From Shumkonia mesophila (GTDB lineage Bacteria > Pseudomonadota > Alphaproteobacteria > Rhodospirillales > Shumkoniaceae), in NCBI RefSeq assembly GCF_026163695.1, contig NZ_JAOTID010000006.1:62001-126000 (forward strand): a stretch of DNA of 64,000 nt, given 5' to 3'. Under the pieces are notes generated by a model. It saw only the letters and a list, made by a program, of their open reading frames with translations, did no database searches and had not been told where the DNA came from. Positions 10,801 through 18,632 of this stretch are shown piece by piece (position 1 is the first letter of the stretch; every line of letters starts with the position of its first letter). Position numbers and translations under genes: made by a program.

Positions 10801-11356
10801 CCGTATAGCCGACCGGGCGCGACCAGTCGAAGACGACGCGACTGTAACCTTCGTGTTCGCCCACGCGAACGCCGAGCGCCTCGCCACCCTGCGGGCCGGC
10901 CGGCGCCGGCCGCGCCGCCGTTGCCGGAGAAGGCGCCGCCGGAGATGCGGCGGGCGCGCCAGGGGCCTTCGCCGGCGGCTGGGCGGCGGCCTCCACCAAA
11001 TCCAACACCACCGCGCTGCCGAGATCGAAGGCGCGCACCGTGAGATTGCCCACCGTCGCCAGCACCACCGAGCGGCCATCGGCGCCGACGTCGCCGGCGC
11101 GCACATAGGCCCCCAGCACCCGGACAACCCCGCCCAGATCGGTCTCGATCGGGCGGCCGAAACGGATCACCACCCGCGATCCCTCGGATTCGGCGGTATA
11201 GGGAACCGGCGTCGGCCAGTTGAAGACGATGCGCCCGAAGCCTTCGTGCGGCGCCGCGCGGACGGTCACCGGTTCGGCCCGGGCCGCCACGGCCAGGACC
11301 AGGGACATCCCCATCCCCAGCCACAACGGCGCCCAGCGGTTGCGTCGTCCCGACAT
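7868..11356 (-). CDS. Large periplasmic protein: AMIN-like beta domains followed by a TPR superhelix, motility-linked
   Basis: 1162 residues. A signal peptide (LGMGMSLVLAVAARA) ends near residue 27. Three related beta-rich blocks follow at about residues 30-123, 158-258 and 370-465, each with a core like GFGRIVFNWPTPVPYT / GYSRVVFDWSRPVGYT / VTLRFDWNEPVAA and then a FDRP segment; they resemble AMIN-type envelope domains. A Pro/Ala-rich linker lies at about 260-370. Residues about 590-1120 are helical repeats (RHRAQMAYVQGRIAELSGD, HLAAGDYRNGLRTLRQAATY) typical of TPR solenoids. It is the last gene of the leftward fliL-fliM cluster, 2 nt after a MotB-like gene. Beta domain plus TPR superhelix recalls the stator scaffold PflA of Campylobacter and, by context, MotC of rhizobia; that role is inference. 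Confidence 0.75.
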   Translation of the reverse strand: MSGRRNRWAPLWLGMGMSLVLAVAARAEPVTVRAAPHEGFGRIVFNWPTPVPYTAESEGSRVVIRFGRPIETDLGGVVRVLGAYVRAGDVGADGRSVVLATVGNLTVRAFDLGSAVVLDLVEAAAQPPAKAPGAPAASPAAPSPATAARPAPAGPQGGEALGVRVGEHEGYSRVVFDWSRPVGYTVDQAGGAATITFDRPASPDLGTLRARPPRFVEGAESVLEGGRLKVVLRTPAASQIKHFRSGTKVVVDVMAPARGTPPSPQKAASPAVAASGAGAVAPPVKAGGAPVPPAAAPPMALAAVKPPGSALSPPPPVAGRPTPLVPVAPASLADPPAPEAEQPAAIGTLTPTPIGLSNVPAGGPAKAAPTTAPAGAVTLRFDWNEPVAAAVFRRADILWVVFDRPQKFDVAALRAVGGNVIRGMEQVPVEQGAVLRIDTVAGVNPSVRRNGLAWLLDFVKQPLQPQTPIEALAQTTPSAGTRVFLPVPEPGAALAIDDPEVGDTLIVVPVIPLGYGMGVPYEYPELRLLPTIQGVVVQPAIDTLRVRALRQGVELTSGGGLQITPVSREMAATNTLASSGPLTTIFDFERWRNLAPTAFVAQKHQLLKAAAAAKELEKEKARFDLATFFLARGFAADALGVLNVMATSRPGIAEDPRFRATRGAGNYLMDRLAAAEEDWYHPSLNNNDEATFWRALLAARKGDAVQASRVLRQLGSVVRGYPDPLKMPLGVTVAQTAVEVGDTRQAAHFLELLAVEDPNPRHRAQMAYVQGRIAELSGDFDGAIGKWEETERGAHLPSRAKAAVARTELLLKLDKATPAEAIGTYEKLRYVWRGDDFEFGLLRRLGHLHLAAGDYRNGLRTLRQAATYFREHRESPLVTQEMTDSFAKLYLDGGADALPPVSAIALYEEFKELTPAGARGDEMIRKLADRLVSVDLLERGAELLESQIEFRLQGPEKARVGTRLAVIRLMANEPERALTALDVTESPGLPADLATARRYLRARAAVLVGQADKALALLDKDESIEAERIRADIFWAKQDWANAAQVLARQVKAAGITFKQPLDDRQGLAVLKLTVALALSGNERGLTRARTDFGPLMAESPYADAFRLIASPTETGVIDYQTVAGKVKEAENFQSFMTDYRDRLKTNKLSELFATKPTPPAS

Positions 11357-11358
11357 GT

Positions 11359-12051
11359 CTAGTCTCCGACCGTCGGGAAGATGACGATGTCGACCCGCCC
11401 GGCCGGCATGCCGGCCAGCTGCTTGATCCGGCTGTCGGCGTAGCCGTAGGCGACGATGTCCTCGCCATAGCCGGAACGCTTCAACGCGTTGGCGACGGTG
11501 GCGGCGCGCGCCAGGGACAGTTCCCAGTTGGAGGCGTAGGCGCCCCCGGGCGGCGTGGAATCCGTATAGCCGTTGACGCCGATCTGGTTGCCCACGTTGC
11601 GCAGCACCCCGCCAAGAACGAAGAGAGCCTGCCGGCCCTGCTCCGAAAACCCGGCCTCGCCGGGCTCGAACGCCAGGTCGCCGGCCAGGGCGACGATCAG
11701 GCGGTCCTCGAGGCCCAGGACGCGGCTGTGCGCCAATCCCTCATCCCGGCGCACCACGTCTTCCAGGACGGCGCCGAGATAATCGAGGTTGACGGCCCGC
11801 TTGAGGGAAAGCGTGGCGATGTTGTAGGGCGCCACCGGCACCGGATCGACCTTCTCGCGCGCCGGATTGAGGGTTTCGGACAAGGCATCGACCATTTCCT
11901 TCCAGCGGTCGACCTGCACGCTCGACATCGAGAACAGCAGCACGAAGAAGGTCAGCATCAACGACACCAGGTCGGTGAAAATGACCATCCAGCCGCGGTT
12001 CGGCGGCGGGGCGTCGGGAAATTCGTCAAGGCCGGGCGCCAGTCTGGTCAT
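11359..12051 (-). CDS. MotB-like protein: plug/TM segment plus OmpA-type peptidoglycan-binding domain
   Basis: 230 residues. A single transmembrane helix at about 22-42 contains TDLVSLMLTFFVLLFSM, where the Asp sits in the position of the proton-carrying Asp of MotB. The C-terminal part (about 120-225) is OmpA/MotB-like, with GYTDSTPPGG and SNWELSLARAATVANAL, the motif that grips peptidoglycan. Expected function is a stator or stator-like subunit. No motA-type gene is adjacent, so a partner must be encoded elsewhere or be shared. Its start overlaps the stop of the upstream MotB-like gene by ATGA. Confidence 0.82.
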   Translation of the reverse strand: MTRLAPGLDEFPDAPPPNRGWMVIFTDLVSLMLTFFVLLFSMSSVQVDRWKEMVDALSETLNPAREKVDPVPVAPYNIATLSLKRAVNLDYLGAVLEDVVRRDEGLAHSRVLGLEDRLIVALAGDLAFEPGEAGFSEQGRQALFVLGGVLRNVGNQIGVNGYTDSTPPGGAYASNWELSLARAATVANALKRSGYGEDIVAYGYADSRIKQLAGMPAGRVDIVIFPTVGD

Positions 12052-12755
12052 CGTCCGGCCTCCTGGCGCCGGGCCGCGCGGTCGAATTCCAGGCGGACCT
12101 CGTCCGCGGGGCGCACGAAGAATCGCATGACGATCTCGCCGGGGTTCCCCGGCCGCACGCCGACCGCGATCGAATCGGGTGGCGCACCGCGCGCCGACAT
12201 GGCCCGGGCGAAGGCGCCGGCCCGGGTGGATTCCAGCGTTCCGGAAACGGCCAGCAGGCCGTCCGGCGCCGGAACGCTGCCGATGAGGAATTCCATGTCG
12301 TAGTGCAGACCGGGGGTGACCACGCTGAGCGAGGCCACGATGCGATCCAGGAGCGGGATGTGGGCCTCGCGGATCTCGGCGGTCCCCGAAAGGAACAGGG
12401 AATCGGAGGCCATCACCGCCCGCATGAGGCGGCCCGGCTGCACGACCTCCACCCGGGCGACGCGGATGGGCGAGGAAAAGACGGCGCCGATCTGCTCCTG
12501 GAAAGCCTGCGCGGCGAGGAAATCCCCCTCTTTCGAGGCGAAGGCGGTGAGTTCGCCGCTGGGCGCCAGCAGCGAGGCGAAGGTGGAGGTCAGGCTGTCC
12601 ATCACGGCACGGCTTTTGATCTTTTCGAACGAGGACATGGAGACCAGCACGATGAAAAAAGCCAGCATCAGGACATAAAGCGAGAGGAACAGCGCCGTCG
12701 TATGATGGGCTGCGCTTTCGGGTTGCGGCCGCTGAAGGGTTTCAAACTCGTCCAT
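12048..12755 (-). CDS. Divergent MotB-like protein without the channel aspartate
   Basis: 235 residues. Residues about 18-43 (TTALFLSLYVLMLAFFIVLV) are a MotB/TolR-like signal anchor followed by SMSSFEKIKS, closely matching the downstream gene's SMSSVQVDRW. The Asp expected in the helix is absent: the matching stretch is TALFLSLYVLML. The C-terminal part (about 120-225) is a worn OmpA-like fold (LESTRAGAFARAMSARGAPP) with the key Asp/Arg pattern eroded. It overlaps the next MotB-like gene by ATGA, suggesting that the two proteins are made together, perhaps as a heteromer. Its role as a structural rather than ion-conducting subunit is inferred. Confidence 0.72.
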   Translation of the reverse strand: MDEFETLQRPQPESAAHHTTALFLSLYVLMLAFFIVLVSMSSFEKIKSRAVMDSLTSTFASLLAPSGELTAFASKEGDFLAAQAFQEQIGAVFSSPIRVARVEVVQPGRLMRAVMASDSLFLSGTAEIREAHIPLLDRIVASLSVVTPGLHYDMEFLIGSVPAPDGLLAVSGTLESTRAGAFARAMSARGAPPDSIAVGVRPGNPGEIVMRFFVRPADEVRLEFDRAARRQEAGR

Positions 12756-12841
12756 CTCGGATCAATGCGTCACGCTCTTTGCCCGGCCGACGACAACCGT
12801 TGGTATCGCCTGCGACCGGCGCGAGAAGGCGAACACCGGCT

Positions 12842-13594
12842 TCAGCCGCCGGCCGCCGCGGACTGCGGCAATTGCCGCCGCCGGGCCAGGTCCACCGTGA
12901 CGTCCCTGGCCTTGCTGGGGTCCATGTTCGCCATGATGGGCGCCAGGCTGCGTTCCTTCATGCGCTCGGCCACCAGCAACAGGGTGTCCATGTCCAGCTC
13001 CTCGAAAATGCGGGCGGCGTCCTTGGGCTTCATGTTCTCGTAGATCTTGACCAGGCTTGCCACCTTGGCCGCCTGCTGTTCGCTGTAGGTGGCGATCAGC
13101 TTTTCGACGGTGGCCTGCAGCAGCTTCATCTCCTGGACCTTCTTGTCGATCCGCGATTCCGCCGCCTTCAGAAGCCCTTCGCGCATGTTGATCTCGCGCT
13201 CGCGCGTTTCGATGGTCTCGCGGCGCACGGCCAACTGTTGCAGCAGGTCGATTTCCGACTGCGTCAGCAGGGTGGGATCGTCGACCCTGAGGGTGGCGGG
13301 AGCCTCGGCAACCGGAGTGCCCGTCGCCGGTCCGGCGACCCCCGCGAGCGGGGTGTCCTTGACCGGCGTGGCCTTGCCGAGCGGCGCGCCGGCGGCCGGC
13401 AACTGCGCGGCCGGAGACGGCGCGGCGGGCGCCTTGGCGCCCGGCTGCTGGGCCTCGGCGCCAGCCACAGAAATGGCCCCCACCAGCATGCCGTCGAGAC
13501 CTTCCCAGATGTGGCCGATCTTGACCGTCAGCATGAGGGCGGCGGCAAAGATGGTGACGGGAAGAAACCGGAAGCGAACGAAAAAGCGGATCAT
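12842..13594 (-). CDS. MotE-like flagellar protein with MgtE-type intracellular N-domain
   Basis: 250 residues. An N-terminal hydrophobic segment (FLPVTIFAAALMLTVKIGHI, about 10-30) is a signal anchor or signal peptide. An Ala/Pro-rich linker runs to about residue 100. A coiled coil of charged heptads follows (RRETIETREREINMREGLLK, about 120-180). The C-terminal domain (KVASLVKIYENMKPKDAARI and then LDMDTLLLVAERM, about 185-240) is the MgtE_N-like helical module seen in MotE and FliG-related proteins. In rhizobia MotE is a periplasmic chaperone for MotC. AAAGGAA precedes the start at 13594. It lies between the DUF6468 gene and the MotB-like pair. Confidence 0.8.
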   Translation of the reverse strand: MIRFFVRFRFLPVTIFAAALMLTVKIGHIWEGLDGMLVGAISVAGAEAQQPGAKAPAAPSPAAQLPAAGAPLGKATPVKDTPLAGVAGPATGTPVAEAPATLRVDDPTLLTQSEIDLLQQLAVRRETIETREREINMREGLLKAAESRIDKKVQEMKLLQATVEKLIATYSEQQAAKVASLVKIYENMKPKDAARIFEELDMDTLLLVAERMKERSLAPIMANMDPSKARDVTVDLARRRQLPQSAAAGG

Positions 13595-13612
13595 GAGAAA
13601 GGTTCCTTTCCG

Positions 13613-14047
13613 TCAGCGGGCGGCGCGCAGGGCTTTGATCAGCTCGCGTTCGGCGTCCGACTTCACGTCGTCGGCCGGGGCGGCGGCCCGGCCGCTCCCC
13701 TTGGCGGGCGTACGGGGCTGATCGGCCGGCGCTTCCTTGCGTGCCTCGCGCACCAGCGATTCCAGGCGGTCGGCCGTGCTGCCGCCCCGCTCGGTCAGGA
13801 AGGCCAGATCGTCGCGCAGGCCCTGGGCCCGGTCGATCCGCTCCTTGAGGTCGTCGGCGGTGGCCTTCAGCCGGGTGATGCTTTCCTCGGCGCGCATCGT
13901 CGAATCGACGAACTTGGCGGCCAGCTTCTCCAGCGCCAGCTTGTCCTGGCGCATGGTGCGCAGCCGGCGATTCAGCATCACCGTATAGCTGATGGTCACC
14001 ACCAGAAGACCCGCAACCAGTATTTCAAGAACCAGCGAAAAGCCCAC
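13613..14047 (-). CDS. DUF6468 family membrane-anchored protein, fliM-linked
   Basis: 144 residues from a GTG start at 14047, 2 nt after the fliM stop. The N-terminus (GFSLVLEILVAGLLVVTISY) is a single transmembrane helix followed by MLNRRLRTMRQDK, a coiled coil to about residue 105 (LKATADDLKERIDRAQGLRD) and a low-complexity Lys/Ala/Pro tail. The family is found next to fliM in alphaproteobacteria; its job is not established to my knowledge. A GGGAG lies 11 nt upstream of the GTG. The frame is open well into fliM, but no start there has a credible N-terminus. Confidence 0.78.
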   Translation of the reverse strand: MGFSLVLEILVAGLLVVTISYTVMLNRRLRTMRQDKLALEKLAAKFVDSTMRAEESITRLKATADDLKERIDRAQGLRDDLAFLTERGGSTADRLESLVREARKEAPADQPRTPAKGSGRAAAPADDVKSDAERELIKALRAAR

Positions 14048-14049
14048 GG

Positions 14050-15174
14050 TTACGAATTCTCCCTCGTTTTCTGCGGCACCCGGTCGTCGATGCGCACCGC
14101 AACATGGTCGCCCTTGCGGCCCATGCCACCGTAATACATCGAGACGTCGCCGCACTTGAGCTGAACCTTCGAATCCGGCGAAGCGTTGAGCATGATGCGC
14201 GAGCCGACCCGCCAGTGGAAAACTTCCCTCAGGCGCATGACCTGCTCGTCCAGCACCGCGTCCAGGTCGACGTCGGTCAGCCACAGTTCCTCGGCCAAAT
14301 GGGTTTCCCAGATCGAGTCGCGGCCGAACTTCTCGCCCATGAACATCTGCAACAGCAGTTCGCGGACGGGTTCCAGCGTGGCGTAGGGAATCAGCAGTTC
14401 CATGCGCCCGCCGCGATCCTCCATGTCGATCCTGAGCTTGGCGACGATGGCGGCGTTCGACGGCCGCGAAATGGTGGCGAACCGCGGGTTGGTTTCCAGG
14501 CGATCGAAGCGGAAAGTCACCGGGCTCAGGGGTTCGAAGGCGGCGGAAAGATCGCCCAGGGCGACGTGCACCATGCGCTCGACCAGGCTGCGTTCGATGG
14601 TGGTGTAGGGCCGCCCCTCGATGCGCATGGCGGCAGTGCCGCGCCGGCCGCCGAGCAGAACGTCGACGATGGAATAGATGAGGGCCGAATCGACGGTGAT
14701 CAGGCCGTAGTTGTCCCATTCCTCGGCCTTGAAGACGCTGAGCATGGCCGGCAACGGAATGGAGTTGAGGTAATCGCCGAAGCGGATCGAGGCGATATTG
14801 TCGAGGGACACCTCGACGTTGTCCGACGTGAAGTTGCGCAAGGACGTCGACATCATGCGCACCAGGCGGTCGAACACCACTTCCAGCATCGGCAGGCGCT
14901 CGTAGGACACCAGCGCGCTGTTGAGGATCGCCTGGATGCCCGAACGGCCGCCCTCCTCGCCATGGCCTTCGTCGAAGCCGAGCAGGCTGTCGATTTCGTC
15001 CTGGTTCAGGACCCGGGTCGACTGCCCACCGGCGGCCATCTCGTCGGCCGACGCCTCGTCGTCGTCACCGCCGGCGACCATCGCCTCCCACTCGTCGGCG
15101 AGCGCGTCCTGGTCGTCGCCGTCTCCGCTTTCGGTCGGCTGGCCGGTGTTGGTCTCGTCCGCAGGCACGGTCAT
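14050..15174 (-). CDS. fliM: Flagellar motor switch protein FliM
   Basis: C-ring protein that binds phosphorylated CheY and sets rotation direction. 374 residues. The CheY-binding peptide is LNQDEIDSLLGF at about 56-67, preceded by an unusually long acidic extension of about 50 residues (GDGDDQDALADEWEA; GGDDDEASADEMA), where FliM usually begins with this motif. The middle CheC-like domain spans about 95-270 (VSLDNIASIRFGDYLNSIP; the GG of VDVLLGGRRG). The C-terminal SpoA domain spans about 285-365. Next to fliL upstream and DUF6468 downstream. Confidence 0.95.
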   Translation of the reverse strand: MTVPADETNTGQPTESGDGDDQDALADEWEAMVAGGDDDEASADEMAAGGQSTRVLNQDEIDSLLGFDEGHGEEGGRSGIQAILNSALVSYERLPMLEVVFDRLVRMMSTSLRNFTSDNVEVSLDNIASIRFGDYLNSIPLPAMLSVFKAEEWDNYGLITVDSALIYSIVDVLLGGRRGTAAMRIEGRPYTTIERSLVERMVHVALGDLSAAFEPLSPVTFRFDRLETNPRFATISRPSNAAIVAKLRIDMEDRGGRMELLIPYATLEPVRELLLQMFMGEKFGRDSIWETHLAEELWLTDVDLDAVLDEQVMRLREVFHWRVGSRIMLNASPDSKVQLKCGDVSMYYGGMGRKGDHVAVRIDDRVPQKTRENS

Positions 15175-15216
15175 CGCTTCCGCATCCTCTGATCGCCTCG
15201 CCCTATGGCGCGGCGG

Positions 15217-15765
15217 CTAATTGACAAGCATTTCCTTGAACAGAACGTCATTGACCGGGGTAGGCGCCACGGCGACGCCCACCCGGGCCAGCAGTTCCTC
15301 GCGCAAGCGGTACATCCCGGCCGAACCCTTCAAATCCTCGATCCTGAGTTCGCGCAGGAAGACGTTGAAGGCGTCCATGATGCGCGTCATCTGCGCCTCG
15401 ACCTTGGGGATGTCCTGGCCGTTCGGCAGTTCCAGGCTGACGCGCATCTTCAGAAAGGTCGACTTGGTGCGGCTGCCGGTGTTCAGGTTGACCAGAATCT
15501 CGGGCAGATCGAGGTACACCACGCCCACCGGGCCGGTGCCCTCCTCGGATGACGCCTTTTCCGCCGGCTCGCCGGTGACCATCGCCACCACCGGATCGAG
15601 AAGCCCGGTGAACCAAGCGCCAGCCACCCCGCCGATCACCACCAGGAGGGCGGCGCCGATGATGATGAACAGCGTCTTCTTGCCCTTCTTCTTGGCCGGC
15701 GACCCGTCGCTTTCGCCAGCGTCGTCGGTTTCCTCTGCGTCGATTTCCTCGAGATCTTCGGCCAT
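15217..15765 (-). CDS. fliL: Flagellar basal-body-associated protein FliL
   Basis: Single-pass inner-membrane protein that rings and supports the stators. 182 residues: an acidic N-terminus (EDLEEIDAEETDDAGE), a Lys cluster (KKKGKKT), one transmembrane helix (LFIIIGAALLVVIGGVAGAW, about 32-51), then a periplasmic SPFH-like domain (YLDLPEILVNLNT, about 85-180) ending in the family-typical NDVLFKEMLVN. It is the first gene of the leftward fliL-fliM-DUF6468-MotE-MotB-like-TPR run. The 297-nt gap to flgF must carry its promoter; I could not identify a convincing sigma-54 site on this strand. Confidence 0.93.
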   Translation of the reverse strand: MAEDLEEIDAEETDDAGESDGSPAKKKGKKTLFIIIGAALLVVIGGVAGAWFTGLLDPVVAMVTGEPAEKASSEEGTGPVGVVYLDLPEILVNLNTGSRTKSTFLKMRVSLELPNGQDIPKVEAQMTRIMDAFNVFLRELRIEDLKGSAGMYRLREELLARVGVAVAPTPVNDVLFKEMLVN

Positions 15766-16062
15766 ACCACAAACCCGCTACAGGTGAGACCCACCTTCGC
15801 TGCCCACATTGATTGCCCACGACGCACCTTAAGGGGGCTTAGTTAATAAGTCGTTGAAGGAGGCGGCGGGCGGGACAAAGGCCCCCGTCGGCGGGCAATA
15901 ACTGCCGGGCAACGAACGGAAACAGGCACCAAAAACGCCGGGAGAACGGCCGCCGGGACGACATCCAATCCATTGAATATAAAAGGATTTCGTTCTTGGC
16001 ATGGGCCATGCATGAACGGGACCGGGCATTTGTGGACACTCTTTCGGTTTGGGACCGCGGAA
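15766..16062. promoter_or_regulatory. Divergent fliL / flgF control region
   Basis: 297 nt without a gene between the starts of fliL (leftward) and flgF (rightward). The flgF-proximal end carries a sigma-54 site (15997-16012). The frame of flgF is open upstream to 15973, but that stretch overlaps the promoter and has no family resemblance. The middle part, about 15845-15960, is unremarkable; I see no second clear promoter for fliL. Confidence 0.6.
15997..16012 (+). promoter_or_regulatory. Sigma-54 promoter of the flgF operon
   Basis: TGGCATGGGCCATGCA: GG and GC separated by exactly 10 nt, with TGGCA at -24 and TGCA at -12. The predicted transcript starts near 16023, about 40 nt before the flgF ATG. 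Class of promoter fits a middle flagellar gene set. Confidence 0.7.
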
Positions 16063-16800
16063 ATGGAAAACACCTCATTCGTTGCACTCTCCCGTCAGGC
16101 GACCCTGCGCCGGCAGTTGAGCGTCATCGCCAACAATCTCGCCAACATGAACACCACCGGCTACAAAAGCGAACACATGATGTTCATGGAACATCCGGTT
16201 CGCAGCCGCGGCGGCGAGCGCATCATGGGCGACAAGGTTTCCTACGTCCGGGACATCGCCACCGTCCGCGACTTCCAGGAAGGCTCCTTCCGGGAAACCG
16301 GAAACCCCCTGGATATGGCCATTCACGGCGACGGCTACTTCGTCGTCCAGACGGAAAACGGCGAACGCTACACGCGCAACGGCCGCTTCCAGCTGGACGA
16401 TGCCGGACAGCTCGTCACCCAGCAAGGCGATCCGGTGCTCGCCGACGGCGGCCAGCCGTTCTTTTTCGCCCCCGGCGATGCCGACATCCACGTGACGCGC
16501 GACGGCACCATTTCGACGCGCAACGGCCCGCTGGGCCGGCTCGGGATCGTCAACTTCGACAACCCCCACGAATTGAAGGAAGTCTCCGGCGGGCTGTTCA
16601 CCGCCGAGACGGTGCCCGTCGAAGCGGAGCAACGCGACGTCGTGCAGAACATGCTGGAAAGCTCCAACGTCGAGCCGATCGTCGAGATGACCCGCCTGAT
16701 CGACGTGAACCGCAATTACAAGGAAGCCTACAAATTGATTGAGACCGAGGACGAGCGGATGAAGAAGATGATCCGCGAACTCGCCAGCACCTCGGTCTGA
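16063..16800 (+). CDS. flgF: Flagellar proximal rod protein FlgF
   Basis: 245 residues. N-terminal rod helix (SRQATLRRQLSVIANNLANM, then NTTGYKSE) with the flg_bb_rod motif; the central beta part has GNPLDMAIHGDGYFVVQTEN, typical of FlgF/FlgG; the C-terminal helix is RLIDVNRNYKEAYKLIETED. The start at 16063 (MENTSFVAL) is chosen because homologues begin there; longer in-frame starts lie within the promoter. First gene of flgF-flgG-flgA-flgH, 58 nt before flgG. Exported through the flagellar type III system. Confidence 0.93.
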   Translation: MENTSFVALSRQATLRRQLSVIANNLANMNTTGYKSEHMMFMEHPVRSRGGERIMGDKVSYVRDIATVRDFQEGSFRETGNPLDMAIHGDGYFVVQTENGERYTRNGRFQLDDAGQLVTQQGDPVLADGGQPFFFAPGDADIHVTRDGTISTRNGPLGRLGIVNFDNPHELKEVSGGLFTAETVPVEAEQRDVVQNMLESSNVEPIVEMTRLIDVNRNYKEAYKLIETEDERMKKMIRELASTSV

Positions 16801-16858
16801 TCCGGAAAGGCTGCGCAAAAGCGCGCCCGACGGCCAAGAATCGGAAAGGACGAAAATC

Positions 16859-17644
16859 ATGAGAGCTTTGGACATCGCAGCGACCGGAATGATGGCGCAG
16901 GAGCGCAACGTCTCGGTCATCTCGAACAACCTGGCGAACATGAACACGACGGCCTACAAGCGCCGGCGCACCGAGTTCCACGACCTGCTGTACCAGAACC
17001 TGCGACGGGTCGGCAGCACGTCGTCGGACGCCGGCACGGTGGTCCCGACCGGCGTGCAGATGGGCCTCGGCGTCAAGCTGGCCGCCGTCTATCGCATTCA
17101 CGAGCAAGGCAACCTGAACGCCACCGACAACACCTTCGACCTGGCCGTCCAGGGGCCCGGCTTCTTCCAGGTGGAACTGCCGACCGGCGAAACCGCCTAC
17201 ACGCGTGACGGTTCCTTCCAGTTGAACGCCGACGGCGAGATCGTCACCCACGACGGCTATGCCCTGCAGCCCGGCATCACGGTGCCCAACAACGCCATGG
17301 ACGTCACCGTCAACGAAAGCGGCGAGGTGCTGGTGAAGATCGATGGACAGACGGCCCTGCAGAACGTCGGCCAGATCCAGCTCGCCGTCTTCCAGAACGA
17401 CGCCGGCCTCGAAGCGGTCGGCGACAACCTGTTGCTGGAAACGCCCGCCTCCGGCCGTCCCACCGTCGGCAACCCCGCCGCCATCAACTTCGGCTCGGTA
17501 CTCCAGGGCTTCCTCGAAACCTCCAACGTCAACGCGGTGGAGGAGATCACCGAGATGATCTCGGCCCAGCGCGCCTTCGAAATGAACGCCAAGGTGGTGA
17601 CGACGGTCGACGACCTGCTCAACACCGTCAGCGGCCTTAGGTAG
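16859..17644 (+). CDS. flgG: Flagellar distal rod protein FlgG
   Basis: 261 residues, the family length. Begins MRALDIAATGMMAQERNVSV with the rod signature NNLANMNTTAYKRRRTEF. The central part has the FDLAVQGPGFFQVELP motif and the C-terminal helix has EEITEMISAQRAFEMNAKVV. A GGAAAGGACG sequence precedes the ATG. It forms the distal rod inside the P and L rings encoded by flgI and flgH in this window. Confidence 0.97.
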   Translation: MRALDIAATGMMAQERNVSVISNNLANMNTTAYKRRRTEFHDLLYQNLRRVGSTSSDAGTVVPTGVQMGLGVKLAAVYRIHEQGNLNATDNTFDLAVQGPGFFQVELPTGETAYTRDGSFQLNADGEIVTHDGYALQPGITVPNNAMDVTVNESGEVLVKIDGQTALQNVGQIQLAVFQNDAGLEAVGDNLLLETPASGRPTVGNPAAINFGSVLQGFLETSNVNAVEEITEMISAQRAFEMNAKVVTTVDDLLNTVSGLR

Positions 17645-17656
17645 GGAGGACGGATC

Positions 17657-18622
17657 ATGAGGTTGGGAACCATCCTGTTGATCGCCGCCGCCTGGGGCTG
17701 CGCGCTTGCGGCGCCTGCGGCACTCGCCGAAACCACCGACCAGGTCGTCCTGCGCCAATCGGTCACGGTCGACGACAACCTGATCAAGCTGGGCGACCTG
17801 TTCATCGGCGCCGGCGCCAACGCCGACGTCGGCGTCGCCTATGCGCCGGCCCCCGGCAAGCGGGCCATCTTCGACAGCCAGTGGCTCTACCGGGTGGCCA
17901 ACGCCTATGGCCTGGCGTGGCGGCCCATGAGCCTGCAGGACCAGGCGGTGGTTCAGCGGGCCAGCACGGTGATCGGCCGCGACGAAATCGAGAACCGCAT
18001 CCTGGACGCGCTGTCGGGCAACGGCATCGGGCCCGACGCCCAGGTCGAGTTGACCAACCACGCCTTCCGCGTCTACGTCGCCGAGGGCGCCAACACCCTG
18101 ATCGACGTCGAGGACATGGTCTTCGACCCGCGCACCCGCCGCTTCACCACGGTGATCGCGGTTTCCCCCGACGGCGCCGGCACCCAGCGCTTCCGGCTGG
18201 CCGGGCGGATCCACGACGTGCGCGACGTCCCGGTCCTGACCCATCGCGTCCTGCCCGGCGAAGTCATCAAGGCGAGCGACCTCGAAACCATCCCGGCGCG
18301 GGCCAGCCAGATGCGGCGCGACACCATCGTCGAGGTCGAGGACCTGATCGGCAAGTCGCCGAAGCGGGCGCTGCCCCAGGGCCGCGCGATTGCCATGAGC
18401 GAAGTCCAGGACCCCATCCTGGTGCCGAACCGGGGCCTGGTTACCATTCTTTACCAGCGCCCGCGGATGACGCTGACCGCCAAGGGCCGCGCCATGCAGG
18501 ACGGCGCCAACGGCGATGTCATCCGCATCTCCAACGTCCAGAGCAACATGGTCATCGAGGCCGTGGTCGTCGGTCCCCACATGGTGACCGTCACCGCCTC
18601 GGACCGGACGCTGATCAACTAG
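17657..18622 (+). CDS. flgA: Flagellar basal body P-ring formation protein FlgA
   Basis: Periplasmic chaperone for FlgI assembly. 321 residues, longer than the 219 of E. coli and typical of alphaproteobacterial FlgA. Signal peptide at 1-23 (ILLIAAAWGCALAAPAALA). The C-terminal SAF-like/ChapFlgA domain runs from about 190 (VPVLTHRVLPGEVIKASDLE) to 320 (GDVIRISNVQSNMVIEAVVV). GGGAGGACGG precedes the ATG by 6 nt. Located between flgG and flgH, as in Caulobacter. Confidence 0.93.
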   Translation: MRLGTILLIAAAWGCALAAPAALAETTDQVVLRQSVTVDDNLIKLGDLFIGAGANADVGVAYAPAPGKRAIFDSQWLYRVANAYGLAWRPMSLQDQAVVQRASTVIGRDEIENRILDALSGNGIGPDAQVELTNHAFRVYVAEGANTLIDVEDMVFDPRTRRFTTVIAVSPDGAGTQRFRLAGRIHDVRDVPVLTHRVLPGEVIKASDLETIPARASQMRRDTIVEVEDLIGKSPKRALPQGRAIAMSEVQDPILVPNRGLVTILYQRPRMTLTAKGRAMQDGANGDVIRISNVQSNMVIEAVVVGPHMVTVTASDRTLIN

Positions 18623-18632
18623 GAGTCACGCC

